Of a stretch of DNA of 43,557 nucleotides, positions 1-6,472 are shown one piece after another (position 1 is the first letter of the stretch; every line of letters starts with the position of its first letter). Made by a program: the position numbers and the translations under genes. The stretch spans positions 1 through 43,557 of the forward strand of contig JAAUTY010000039.1 of assembly GCA_012031265.1 (NCBI GenBank), written 5' to 3'. The notes under the pieces were generated by a model that did no database searches, had not been told where the DNA came from, and was given only the letters and a program-made list of their open reading frames with translations. This DNA comes from Spirulinaceae cyanobacterium SM2_1_0. Lineage in GTDB: Bacteria > Cyanobacteriota > Cyanobacteriia > Cyanobacteriales > Spirulinaceae.

Positions 1-183
1 GGCAGCGGTGAAGTCGTAGGTGTCTTGTTGGGCACAGATGGTGCCGCATTTCATGGCGTTTTCGGGGACGAGGAGGTTGAATTCGCGGGCGAGGATGGTG
101 GGGTAGTGGGGGTCGCGGGTGAGGGCGAGGTGGCGGGTGGCGCTGCCGATTTTGAGGGGGGTGGGGTGGTGGCGGAGGGGCAT
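1..183 (-). CDS. GH10 endo-1,4-beta-xylanase-like protein, N-terminal part (cut by window edge)
   Basis: The minus strand reads ATG-PLRHHPTPLKIGSATRHL and continues into AREFNLLVPENAMKCGTI and then YDF. This matches the start of the GH10 catalytic barrel, where a conserved (T/V)PEN-AMK block precedes a YDF-A-D motif. GH10 enzymes hydrolyse internal beta-1,4-xylosidic bonds. Only about 61 residues are visible and the catalytic glutamates lie beyond the left edge, so activity cannot be judged. The frame stays open upstream of the ATG to a possible GTG at 240, just after a TAA. No signal peptide is visible, and the domain begins almost at once, so the 5' end may have been lost when the AT-rich patch formed. 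The family call is fairly sure; the start is not. Confidence 0.65.
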   Translation of the reverse strand, partial: MPLRHHPTPLKIGSATRHLALTRDPHYPTILAREFNLLVPENAMKCGTICAQQDTYDFTAA

Positions 184-774
184 AAATCCAGAAAATAGAG
201 CAGAGGTGCTTTTGAAATCATCATTAATTTTTCGGGGCACTCTTTAAGTTCCATAGGCTAACCATCAGAATCTAATTTCACGTATGGCTTTACCAAGCCC
301 AAGCTTCTTATTCTGTCATAGTATCCGTGTTCGAAGACGAGCAAACTCTCAACTAGAGCGTCTGGTTCCCCCATAAAAGGAATACAGATTGCTATACCTA
401 TTGATTGTTATTGGGGCTTTGGGATTTCGTCATTTCAGTATAAGGGTCATCATAAGAGGTATGTTGATATCAGTGCAGGAAAGGTGTGAACCAAGCCCCA
501 GAGTGCGACATGCGATTCAGTATTTACAATTACTCCATCATCGAAACCTTTCCAAGATTGATTTGTGTGAAGAGGATTTGGAGGATGTAGTTCTTAGTGG
601 AGGCTCTCCTGGGTTTAGGGTGGGATAAGTATAAGAGTGATACAAAATCTTGTGGGCTGAATTCCTGAAACCCTTGCTTGGCAATGGTTTCAGCACCGGA
701 AACTTGTGCTTATCACCGCAGATCCAGGAGAGCCAGCCAAATATGAAAGGGGAAATCATCCAGGTTGACTAGAT
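184..774. other. AT-rich stretch with degraded coding remnants
   Basis: No intact gene is recognised here. Three plus-strand stretches read like real protein in different frames. One runs from 322 to a TGA near 477 and ends YKGHHKRYVDISAGKV. One runs at about 389-628 and ends LSGGSPGFRVG. One runs from 641 to a TAG near 773 and includes WAEFLKPLLGNGFSTGN. Each is closed by stops and lacks a convincing start with a ribosome binding site. Base composition is clearly more AT-rich than the GC-rich core genes. The simplest reading is the remains of one or two horizontally acquired genes upstream of the intact orphan at 775. I recognise no family. Confidence 0.4.
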
Positions 775-1476
775 ATGCCTAGAATTACCAAAGTGGATAG
801 AGTTTGTAGTCCAGATGAGGCAATCACTTTACAAGATAAAGGGGTCAGCTTTATTGGTGTTTCAATGACTAAAGACATTCGATTTAAAGATTCCAGGCGG
901 GTTTCTTTAGAGGAAGCAGTCGCCATCAGAGATGTCTTAAGAGATGGAGTATCTTTTTCAGTTGAGCTGCCAATTGCTTACTTAAACGGTTCAGAAAACA
1001 ACCCAATTGCGAGCTTGGATTTTGACTACATTCAAGTCGACGCACATGAACTAACCTACATAGACTATATGGAACACTATCAGTCTTTAGGCGACTCTAA
1101 GCTTGTATTGTCTGGAATTGACGTGTCTTACGATTCGGATCCATCCTGGATTCTTAGTGGTGTTGCTCAAGAATTTATGAGAAGTGGTACGATTTTCCAG
1201 ATAGATATATTGCCAGAAATTTCAAACTCCTGGGAGTTTCTAAAAACAGAGTGTCCAAAATTCTCTGAAGATTTACAACTTGCAGATCTCGACTATTTGG
1301 CATCCCAATTTCAAATCTTATTTACGACTGACTTTTCTCAAGAAAACTTATCGGAACTTTCGATTCTTATTCCTAATAATTTTGGAATCTACCTTGTTTT
1401 AGGAGAGCATTCCGTCAGAGAAGACGTCCACTTTTTCAGCTATTCGGAGGTTCTCCGCATATTGGACGCATTGTAA
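775..1476 (+). CDS. Orphan protein with weak resemblance to phosphoribosylanthranilate isomerase (TrpF)
   Basis: This is a 233-residue, acidic, soluble-looking protein with no signal peptide or membrane segment. Its first 45 residues follow the TrpF pattern: a short strand (ITKVDRV), a PDEA helix, then GVSFIGVSM, followed by RRVSLEEAVAIRDVL, which resembles the SPR-(Y/K)VS-EQA block. LDFDYIQVDAHE resembles the LDxVQLHGDE strand. The catalytic cysteine of the usual KICG motif is absent: the matching segment is KVDRVC, with the Cys displaced. A working isomerase is therefore unlikely. Codon use is AT-rich, unlike the core genes nearby, which suggests transfer. It sits between coding remnants and a dead IS630 element, a typical place for cargo or orphan immunity genes. 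That last role is only a guess. Confidence 0.6.
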   Translation: MPRITKVDRVCSPDEAITLQDKGVSFIGVSMTKDIRFKDSRRVSLEEAVAIRDVLRDGVSFSVELPIAYLNGSENNPIASLDFDYIQVDAHELTYIDYMEHYQSLGDSKLVLSGIDVSYDSDPSWILSGVAQEFMRSGTIFQIDILPEISNSWEFLKTECPKFSEDLQLADLDYLASQFQILFTTDFSQENLSELSILIPNNFGIYLVLGEHSVREDVHFFSYSEVLRILDAL

Positions 1477-1555
1477 AGATTGGTACAGCGATTCTTTTAT
1501 GGCAGATTGAGTAAAAGTGTGATACACCCAAAGCGGAAAGAATCAAAGGGGTGAG

Positions 1556-2334
1556 ATGAAAGCTTACAGCACGGATTTACGGCAGAAAATCCTTGAGACC
1601 TATGAGAATGAACCCATTTCGCAGCGTCAGTTAGCCAAGCGTTTTCGGGTAGCGCTGAGCTTTATCGTGAAGTTACTCAAGCAATATCGGGAAACGGGGC
1701 AGCTAGCTCCCAAAACCAGCCCTGGTCGGCCGCGGGACCTGAAAGCAGAGCACCTACAGACGGTGCAAGCGCTCCTAGAAGACTGCAACGACCTGACCTT
1801 AGATGAACTCTGTGCTGAAGTCCAGCAGCGTCACGGGGTCACGGTGAGTCGCTCGACAATGTGTCGGAGCCTGAAGCGGTTAAACGTCACCCGAAAAAAA
1901 AGCCTTGCACCCTCAGGCAAAAGCCAGCGAACGAGTACAACGGTTACGGAGTGAGTACTGGGAGGTGATTCGAGACATCCGCGTGGAGGGCTTGGTGTTG
2001 CTCGGCGAGTCCGGGGTGAATCTCGGGCTGATTCGTTTATTTGCCTGGGCAATGTCAGGGCAACGAGCTTACGGAGCACAACCCAAGCGGGGGCGGAATG
2101 TGTCTCTAGTAGCCGGGTTAAGCTTGGCGGGGGTGGTAGCGTCTGCGGTGATTCTAGGAGCTTTTGAAAGCTTGAGCTTTGAGGCTTTTGTGGCGACCTG
2201 ACTAGTGCCCAATCTATGGCTGGGAGCCTGTGTGGTGATGGCTAACTGTTCCATCCACCAGGAGGAGACCCGGCGGCCCCTGATTTCGGAATTCTGAAAT
2301 CTGCTATATCCGTTCTTTGATTGCGGCGGTTTAG
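1556..2334 (+). mobile_element. Decayed IS630-family transposase
   Basis: The first frame (1556-1954) begins MKAYSTDLRQKILETYEN and holds the helix-turn-helix typical of IS630 transposases, preceded by AAAGGGGTGAG. After an A8 run at 1894-1901 the similarity moves to the +1 frame (KKALHPQAKASERVQRLRS), which carries the DDE region. The first catalytic Asp is Gly (LLGESGVNL instead of LxDESGVNL). An in-frame TGA lies at 2199, and homology continues past it as LVPNLWLGACVVMANCSIH, where the second Asp is Ala (MAN for MDN). The frame ends at 2295-2297. A short tail, ICYIRSLIAAV with a stop at 2332-2334, resembles the IS630 C-terminus, suggesting an internal deletion. No terminal inverted repeats were found. 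The element is inactive in cis. Confidence 0.8.
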
Positions 2335-2364
2335 ATAGGGGACTTTTTGACCGCCGTGACGGTT

Positions 2365-3738
2365 TCAAACTGAGGGAACAGCGGCGAGTAAATGGCGGGT
2401 CTGCTGGTGGAAGCGCCAGGTGAGTACGATCGCGGCACAGAGGAGGGCCAAGGCGAGGCCCCACCAAATGCCGCGACTGCCCCAACCCAGCCCAAAACCG
2501 AAGAGCCAAGCGCTACTGAAGCCGATGCCCCAGTAGGTGCCGATACCGATCAGCATCGGGATGCGCGTGTCCTTGATGCCGCGTAGTGCGCCTGCCGCGA
2601 TCGCCTGTGTGCCGTCTGCCAGTTGGAACATGGCGGCAACCCCGAGTAGGGCGATCGCCAGCTCGATCGTCTCGCGATTCGCCAGCTCGCGCGGGTTGAG
2701 GTAGATGCCGACGATGGCGGCAGGAAAACTCCAGAACAGCAGCGCCGTCACTGTCATGAAGATCGCCCCAGTCACGATGCCCACGAAGCCCGCCCGCCGT
2801 GCCCCCCAGACATCACCGCGACCGAGGTGTTGACCGACACGCATCGTTGTGGCATAGGCGATCCCGACCGGAACCATGAAGGTCATGGCGGCGGTTTGCA
2901 GCGCGATTTGGTGGGCGGCGAGCGGCACGGTTCCCAGCGAGCCGACGAGATAGGTGGCTCCGGTGAAGAGGGCAGTTTCGACGGCGAACAGCACGGCACT
3001 AGGCAGACCGATCTGCATAATCCGGCGGCTGGTCGCTAGCTCGAATTGCTGCCAGCGCGCCAAGAGGTGTAGAGGACGGAGGTGGCGATCGCGCTGTATC
3101 CACCAGAGCAAGATCAGAAACCGCACCCAAAAGGAGAGCGTACTCGCCCAGCCGAGGCCGACCAAACCCAGCGCCGGTAAGCCAAATGGGCCAAAGGCAA
3201 GTAGATAATTGCCAATCACATTCACCGCGATGCCGCTAAACAGCGCCCAGATCACGAGGCGCGGCCGATTGAGGGCTGAGGCGACATTTTTCAGCGCTGA
3301 GAAGCCGATAGCGGCGGGGAAGCCCCAGACGATTGCATTCAGGTAGTCCTGCATCAATCGCACGGCAGCGGGATCTTGGCCGAGACGCTGCAAGATCGCG
3401 CCGGCGACGCTGATCAGCAACATCGCGGGCAGAGCGATCGCCCCTGCGAGCCAAAAACCCTGGACGGTGACGCGATTGAGCTGGGCGTGGTCACCCGCAC
3501 CGTAGGCGATTGCCGCCAAGGCCCCCACTGCCGACATGAGGCCGATACCGACTAGAATGAAGGCTTGAAAGGTGATCGCGCCGAGTGCACCGGCTGCTAG
3601 GGCGGCCGGGCCGAGCCAGCCCATCATTACGGTATCGATGAAGTTAGTGCTGGCTTCGCAGACTTGGGCGGCGGCGAGGGGAATGGCGAGATGCAGGCAG
3701 GCGCGGATTTCGCGACTGAGCTTGGCACTGAGCAGCAT
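2365..3738 (-). CDS. MATE-family multidrug/Na+ (or H+) antiporter
   Basis: The 457-residue protein has about twelve hydrophobic segments arranged as two six-helix halves, the standard MATE length and plan (NorM/DinF type). The N-terminal half contains the family signature around LAIPLAAAQVCEASTNFIDT and VMMGWLGPAALAAGALG. The second half has VPLAAHQIALQTAAM and the GIAYATTMRVGQHLGRGD loop. Such proteins export organic cations or other toxic compounds from the cytoplasm using an ion gradient; the substrate cannot be inferred here. The gene is monocistronic, reads toward the IS630 remnant, and its stop lies about 30 bases from the end of that remnant. The ATG at 3738 has only a weak upstream AGG. 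Codon use matches the core genome. Confidence 0.92.
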   Translation of the reverse strand: MLLSAKLSREIRACLHLAIPLAAAQVCEASTNFIDTVMMGWLGPAALAAGALGAITFQAFILVGIGLMSAVGALAAIAYGAGDHAQLNRVTVQGFWLAGAIALPAMLLISVAGAILQRLGQDPAAVRLMQDYLNAIVWGFPAAIGFSALKNVASALNRPRLVIWALFSGIAVNVIGNYLLAFGPFGLPALGLVGLGWASTLSFWVRFLILLWWIQRDRHLRPLHLLARWQQFELATSRRIMQIGLPSAVLFAVETALFTGATYLVGSLGTVPLAAHQIALQTAAMTFMVPVGIAYATTMRVGQHLGRGDVWGARRAGFVGIVTGAIFMTVTALLFWSFPAAIVGIYLNPRELANRETIELAIALLGVAAMFQLADGTQAIAAGALRGIKDTRIPMLIGIGTYWGIGFSSAWLFGFGLGWGSRGIWWGLALALLCAAIVLTWRFHQQTRHLLAAVPSV

Positions 3739-4081
3739 AGATAGAGCAACCTGGAGCTGAGGACAAAATGGGGAGATCGCAAGTGTAGCGATCGCTACCG
3801 TTAATTTGTGTTTCAGTCACACTACACGCTACCACGCCCAGGCGGACTCACTGATTGTCATGACCCGTTGGGAACCTCACCCGTCCCCCCGCTGTTGATT
3901 GATCAAGCCAGTTCCGCTACCGGTCAAGAGCCTGAGACATAGCAGAGCAGGCGACACCTGCACTGTGCAGCACCACTCTCTCGTAGTTAGGGGAGTGATC
4001 GTGTAACCCAACACCAGCAAGAAGGTTGACCAGGCCCTCAGTCCCGAGTCTATCTGCCAGCGACTGCGGAGGCAGAATGCC
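3739..4081. other. Intergenic region, no gene seen
   Basis: These 343 bases separate the MATE gene from the end of rpaB, both on the minus strand. The region contains one HIP1 octamer near 3788 and no open frame of credible composition. No tRNA, known riboswitch or strong terminator hairpin was recognised. It should hold the rpaB terminator and the MATE promoter, but neither could be placed with confidence. Confidence 0.5.
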
Positions 4082-4843
4082 CTAACCTTGACTGCTGACC
4101 TCTGAGGTCTGGCTGCTCAGCGCCGATGGGGGGGCGAGGCGCTGGAACGAGTAGCCCATGCCGCGTTCAGTGATGATGTATTCCGGTTGCTTCGGATCGA
4201 CCTCGATCTTGCTCCGCAAGCGCGAGACGTGGACATCTACGAGGCGCAGGTCACCAGATTGTTGAGGTGGATAGCCCCAAATCGCCTCCAAGATTTCCGC
4301 TCGCGACAGAGGCTTCCCGGCTTGGTTGACGAGTAGTTGCAGCACATTGAACTCAATCTCAGTCAGCTTCACCAACTCGCCGTCGAGGAAAATGCGCCGC
4401 CGGTTGCTATCGACGGCCAGTGCCCCGAATTGGACGATGCCATTGCTGGGCGTGACCTGCCATTCTGGCTTCTTGAAGCGGCGTAGAATTGAGTTGATCC
4501 TAGCCTCCAGTTCCTTGGGCGAAAAGGGCTTGACTAGATAGTCGTCAGCCCCCATTTGCAAGCCAGTAATCCGATCCGCGACCTCTGACAAAGCCGTCAA
4601 CATGATAATCGGAACATTGGAAATTTTCCGCAGTTCCTGACAGACAAAATAGCCATCGCCATTGGGGAGCATGATGTCCAAAACGATCAGGTCAGGAGCT
4701 TCGCGGGCAAAGGTCTCGAGAGCTGCTTGACCATCACCAGCAACGACTACCTCGTAACCGACCATTGTAAGGCGTGTTTCTAAAATACGGCGTACAGCCG
4801 CCTCGTCATCAACGACGAGAATTTTAATTTTGACATTATCCAC
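4082..4843 (-). CDS. rpaB: OmpR-family response regulator RpaB (Ycf27)
   Basis: This 253-residue regulator has an N-terminal receiver domain with the acidic pair D12/D13, phospho-acceptor D56 (LIVLDIMLPNGDG) and the conserved Lys in DDYLVKPFSPKE. A linker leads to a C-terminal winged-helix domain (about 135-235) with LTEIEFNVLQLL and VDVHVSRLRSKIE. RRILETRL after the acidic pocket, and VPIIMLTAL-VADRITGL, distinguish RpaB from its paralogue RpaA. RpaB is the essential cyanobacterial and plastid regulator that, with the kinase NblS/Hik33, controls high-light and other stress genes through HLR1 direct repeats. The start is a GTG at 4843, with weak ribosome binding. The C-terminal 15 residues (SALSSQTSEVSSQG) are a low-complexity tail. 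A promoter and an HLR1-like site lie upstream. Confidence 0.88.
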   Translation of the reverse strand: MDNVKIKILVVDDEAAVRRILETRLTMVGYEVVVAGDGQAALETFAREAPDLIVLDIMLPNGDGYFVCQELRKISNVPIIMLTALSEVADRITGLQMGADDYLVKPFSPKELEARINSILRRFKKPEWQVTPSNGIVQFGALAVDSNRRRIFLDGELVKLTEIEFNVLQLLVNQAGKPLSRAEILEAIWGYPPQQSGDLRLVDVHVSRLRSKIEVDPKQPEYIITERGMGYSFQRLAPPSALSSQTSEVSSQG

Positions 4844-4901
4844 AATGTGCTAGGTGCAAATAAATTGCGACCATCGCGTTTTCAAGATGATAACATGAGC
4901 G

Positions 4902-4931
4902 TTTATACCCAGGCAATGTGAGCTGGCTCAA
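4902..4931 (-). promoter_or_regulatory. Putative sigma-70 promoter of rpaB
   Basis: On the minus strand a TTGAGC (-35, at 4926-4931) is followed after 18 bases by TATAAA (-10, at 4902-4907), about 60 bases before the rpaB start. Match and spacing are good for a housekeeping promoter. This rests on sequence inspection only. Confidence 0.4.
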
Positions 4932-4966
4932 CGCTGCTTGCCACGCCAATGCTGAGCCTTCGCCCG

Positions 4967-4985
4967 AATGTTAAGCGATTGTAAA
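4967..4985 (-). promoter_or_regulatory. HLR1-like direct repeat upstream of rpaB
   Basis: On the minus strand TTTACAAT is followed by CG and then CTTAACATT. The HLR1 element bound by RpaB is two (G/T)TTACAWW half-sites separated by two bases. The first half-site matches fully. The second deviates by one base and fits best with three bases of spacing. The site lies about 36 bases upstream of the putative -35 box, which would suit activation or autoregulation. Confidence 0.3.
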
Positions 4986-5087
4986 AAAATCTCATCTTTA
5001 CAGTTAAGTCGTCTTCACAATCTGCGAGCATCCGACGCAGGGTTGATATTATCGAGGCGACAAGCAACGGGGCTTGGTGGTGAGGGT

Positions 5088-5336
5088 ATGCCCAAACCGT
5101 TTCTTGGGGTAAGGATTCCTAATGATCTGAACGAGGCGATCGCTAGCCGGATGCGTGAGACTGGCCAATCGCGTTCAGACATTGCGATCGCGGCCTTGCG
5201 GTGCTATCTCGGTCTGACCCCCTGCTACAAACGCCTTGACAGCATTGAAGAACGTCTGGTCGCTCTGGAGACGCGCCTGGGCGTCCGGCATCAGATCGTC
5301 CCAGAATCCCATGCTCATCACCATTCCCATCACTAA
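5088..5336 (+). CDS. Small ribbon-helix-helix-like protein upstream of truB
   Basis: The product is 82 residues, starting MPKPFLGVRIPNDLNEAI. A beta strand (FLGVRIP) is followed by two helices containing ETGQSRSDIAIAALRCYLGL, the usual ribbon-helix-helix (CopG/Arc-like) pattern of DNA-binding antitoxin-type regulators. The C-terminus has a short coiled segment (IEERLVALETRLG) and a His-rich tail (HAHHHSHH), which could bind metal or simply be disordered. The ATG at 5088 is preceded by GGTGAGGG at a good distance, so I prefer it to an open frame reaching back to 4968. It ends eight bases before the truB start, so the two are probably co-transcribed. Similar small proteins occur in many cyanobacteria; no function is known to me. 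Confidence 0.75.
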   Translation: MPKPFLGVRIPNDLNEAIASRMRETGQSRSDIAIAALRCYLGLTPCYKRLDSIEERLVALETRLGVRHQIVPESHAHHHSHH

Positions 5337-5344
5337 AATTCTGC

Positions 5345-6247
5345 GTGCTCGGCTTTCTCAACCTCAACAAGCCCGCCGGTCTCACCTCCCACGATTGCGT
5401 GGCGCGTGTGCGTCGCTGTCTGCGCCTGAAGCGGGTGGGGCATGGTGGTACTCTTGATCCAGCGGCCACGGGTGTACTGCCGATCGCGCTCGGCAAAGCG
5501 ACCCGCCTGCTGAACTACTTGCCTGAGGCGAAAGCTTACCGGGCGCTTGTCCGCTTTGGTGTCCAGACTAGCACGGATGATCTCGAAGGCGAGATCCTGC
5601 GCCAGACGCCGGCCCCTGACCTCACGCTGCCCCAAGTCGCCGCTGTACTCCCCGCCTTTTGCGGCCTGATCACCCAGATTCCGCCTGCCTACAGCGCCAT
5701 CCAACGTGACGGCAAGCGTCTCTATGAGCTAGCCCGCGCCGGGATTGCCGTCGATGTCCCAGCCCGGATGGTGACCGTGAGCGCGATCGAGATTCTCGGC
5801 TGGCAGCCGGGGGCATTTCCTGAACTGGAACTGGCGATCGCCTGCGGCTCGGGCACGTATATCCGGGCGATCGCCCGTGACCTGGGTGATCACCTCCAAG
5901 TCGGCGCTACCCTAGCGGCCCTGACGCGCACCGCGAGTTGCGGCCTGACCCTGAACCATAGCCTCAGTCTCGAAGACTTCACCGCTCAGGTCGAAATCGA
6001 CACTTGGCAGCCACTCCCCCCCGCCGCGCTGCTCGGTCATCTGCCGTCTGTCGCGCTGACCACGGCGTTAGCGTACCGCTGGTGTCTGGGGCAGCGCCTC
6101 GCAGAAGCTCCGCCAGCCGTCGGTGCAGACACTGCGTCTGTCCGTGTCGAGACCGAGGCGGGCGATTTTCTCGGGATTGGGCACTATGTTGCAGGCTGTC
6201 TCGGGGCCAAGGTGGCGATCGCCTCGCCTGAGCGCTTCAGGTCTTGA
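5345..6247 (+). CDS. truB: tRNA pseudouridine-55 synthase
   Basis: TruB converts U55 of the tRNA T-loop to pseudouridine in the cytoplasm. The 300-residue length is normal. The protein opens GFLNLNKPAGLTSHD, then has GHGGTLDPAATGVLP, in which D38 is the catalytic aspartate. KAYRALVRFGVQTSTDDLEG, QIPPAYSAIQRDGKRLYELAR and the CGSGTYIRAIARDLG block follow, all hallmarks of the TruB family. A small C-terminal PUA-like domain occupies roughly the last 70 residues. The start is GTG at 5345, placing it just downstream of the ribbon-helix-helix gene; no other start in frame fits the family N-terminus. No oddities were seen. Confidence 0.95.
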   Translation: MLGFLNLNKPAGLTSHDCVARVRRCLRLKRVGHGGTLDPAATGVLPIALGKATRLLNYLPEAKAYRALVRFGVQTSTDDLEGEILRQTPAPDLTLPQVAAVLPAFCGLITQIPPAYSAIQRDGKRLYELARAGIAVDVPARMVTVSAIEILGWQPGAFPELELAIACGSGTYIRAIARDLGDHLQVGATLAALTRTASCGLTLNHSLSLEDFTAQVEIDTWQPLPPAALLGHLPSVALTTALAYRWCLGQRLAEAPPAVGADTASVRVETEAGDFLGIGHYVAGCLGAKVAIASPERFRS

Positions 6248-6360
6248 ACAATGCTTGAACAGTCAGTCGTCACTCGCGGTCTCAGGACAGCGTTGGGCGA
6301 CAATAGCAACATCCAAGCGATCACCCGGCTAATATTATAAGGATCTCCTGACATTCCACT

Positions 6361-6376
6361 GGGGATCGCGATCCCC
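6361..6376. repeat. Perfect 16-base palindrome GGGGATCGCGATCCCC
   Basis: This self-complementary 16-mer sits in the truB to GH57 spacer, about 110 bases before the GH57 start, and contains two GATC sites and a central GATCGCGATC. It could be a regulator site or form a cruciform or hairpin. A weaker hairpin (GCTTC-AATA-GAAGC, 6412-6425), followed by a T6 run at 6433-6438, lies just downstream and may serve as the truB terminator. Confidence 0.5.
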
Positions 6377-6472
6377 GTTGCTCCCCCCTTGCCCAACCCC
6401 TCACGACCTGCGCTTCAATAGAAGCCAGAACGATTTTTTATAATCGACACAGCCCGCGTGGAAAGAACTTCT

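Noticed and set aside
1894-1901. Programmed frameshift making the IS630 transposase functional
   Set aside because: Even if slippage at the A8 run joined the frames, the catalytic Asp changes and the TGA at 2199 leave it inactive.
3739-4081. Possible small RNA or riboswitch after rpaB
   Set aside because: Some short inverted segments exist, but no recognised RNA motif, promoter or terminator could be fitted.
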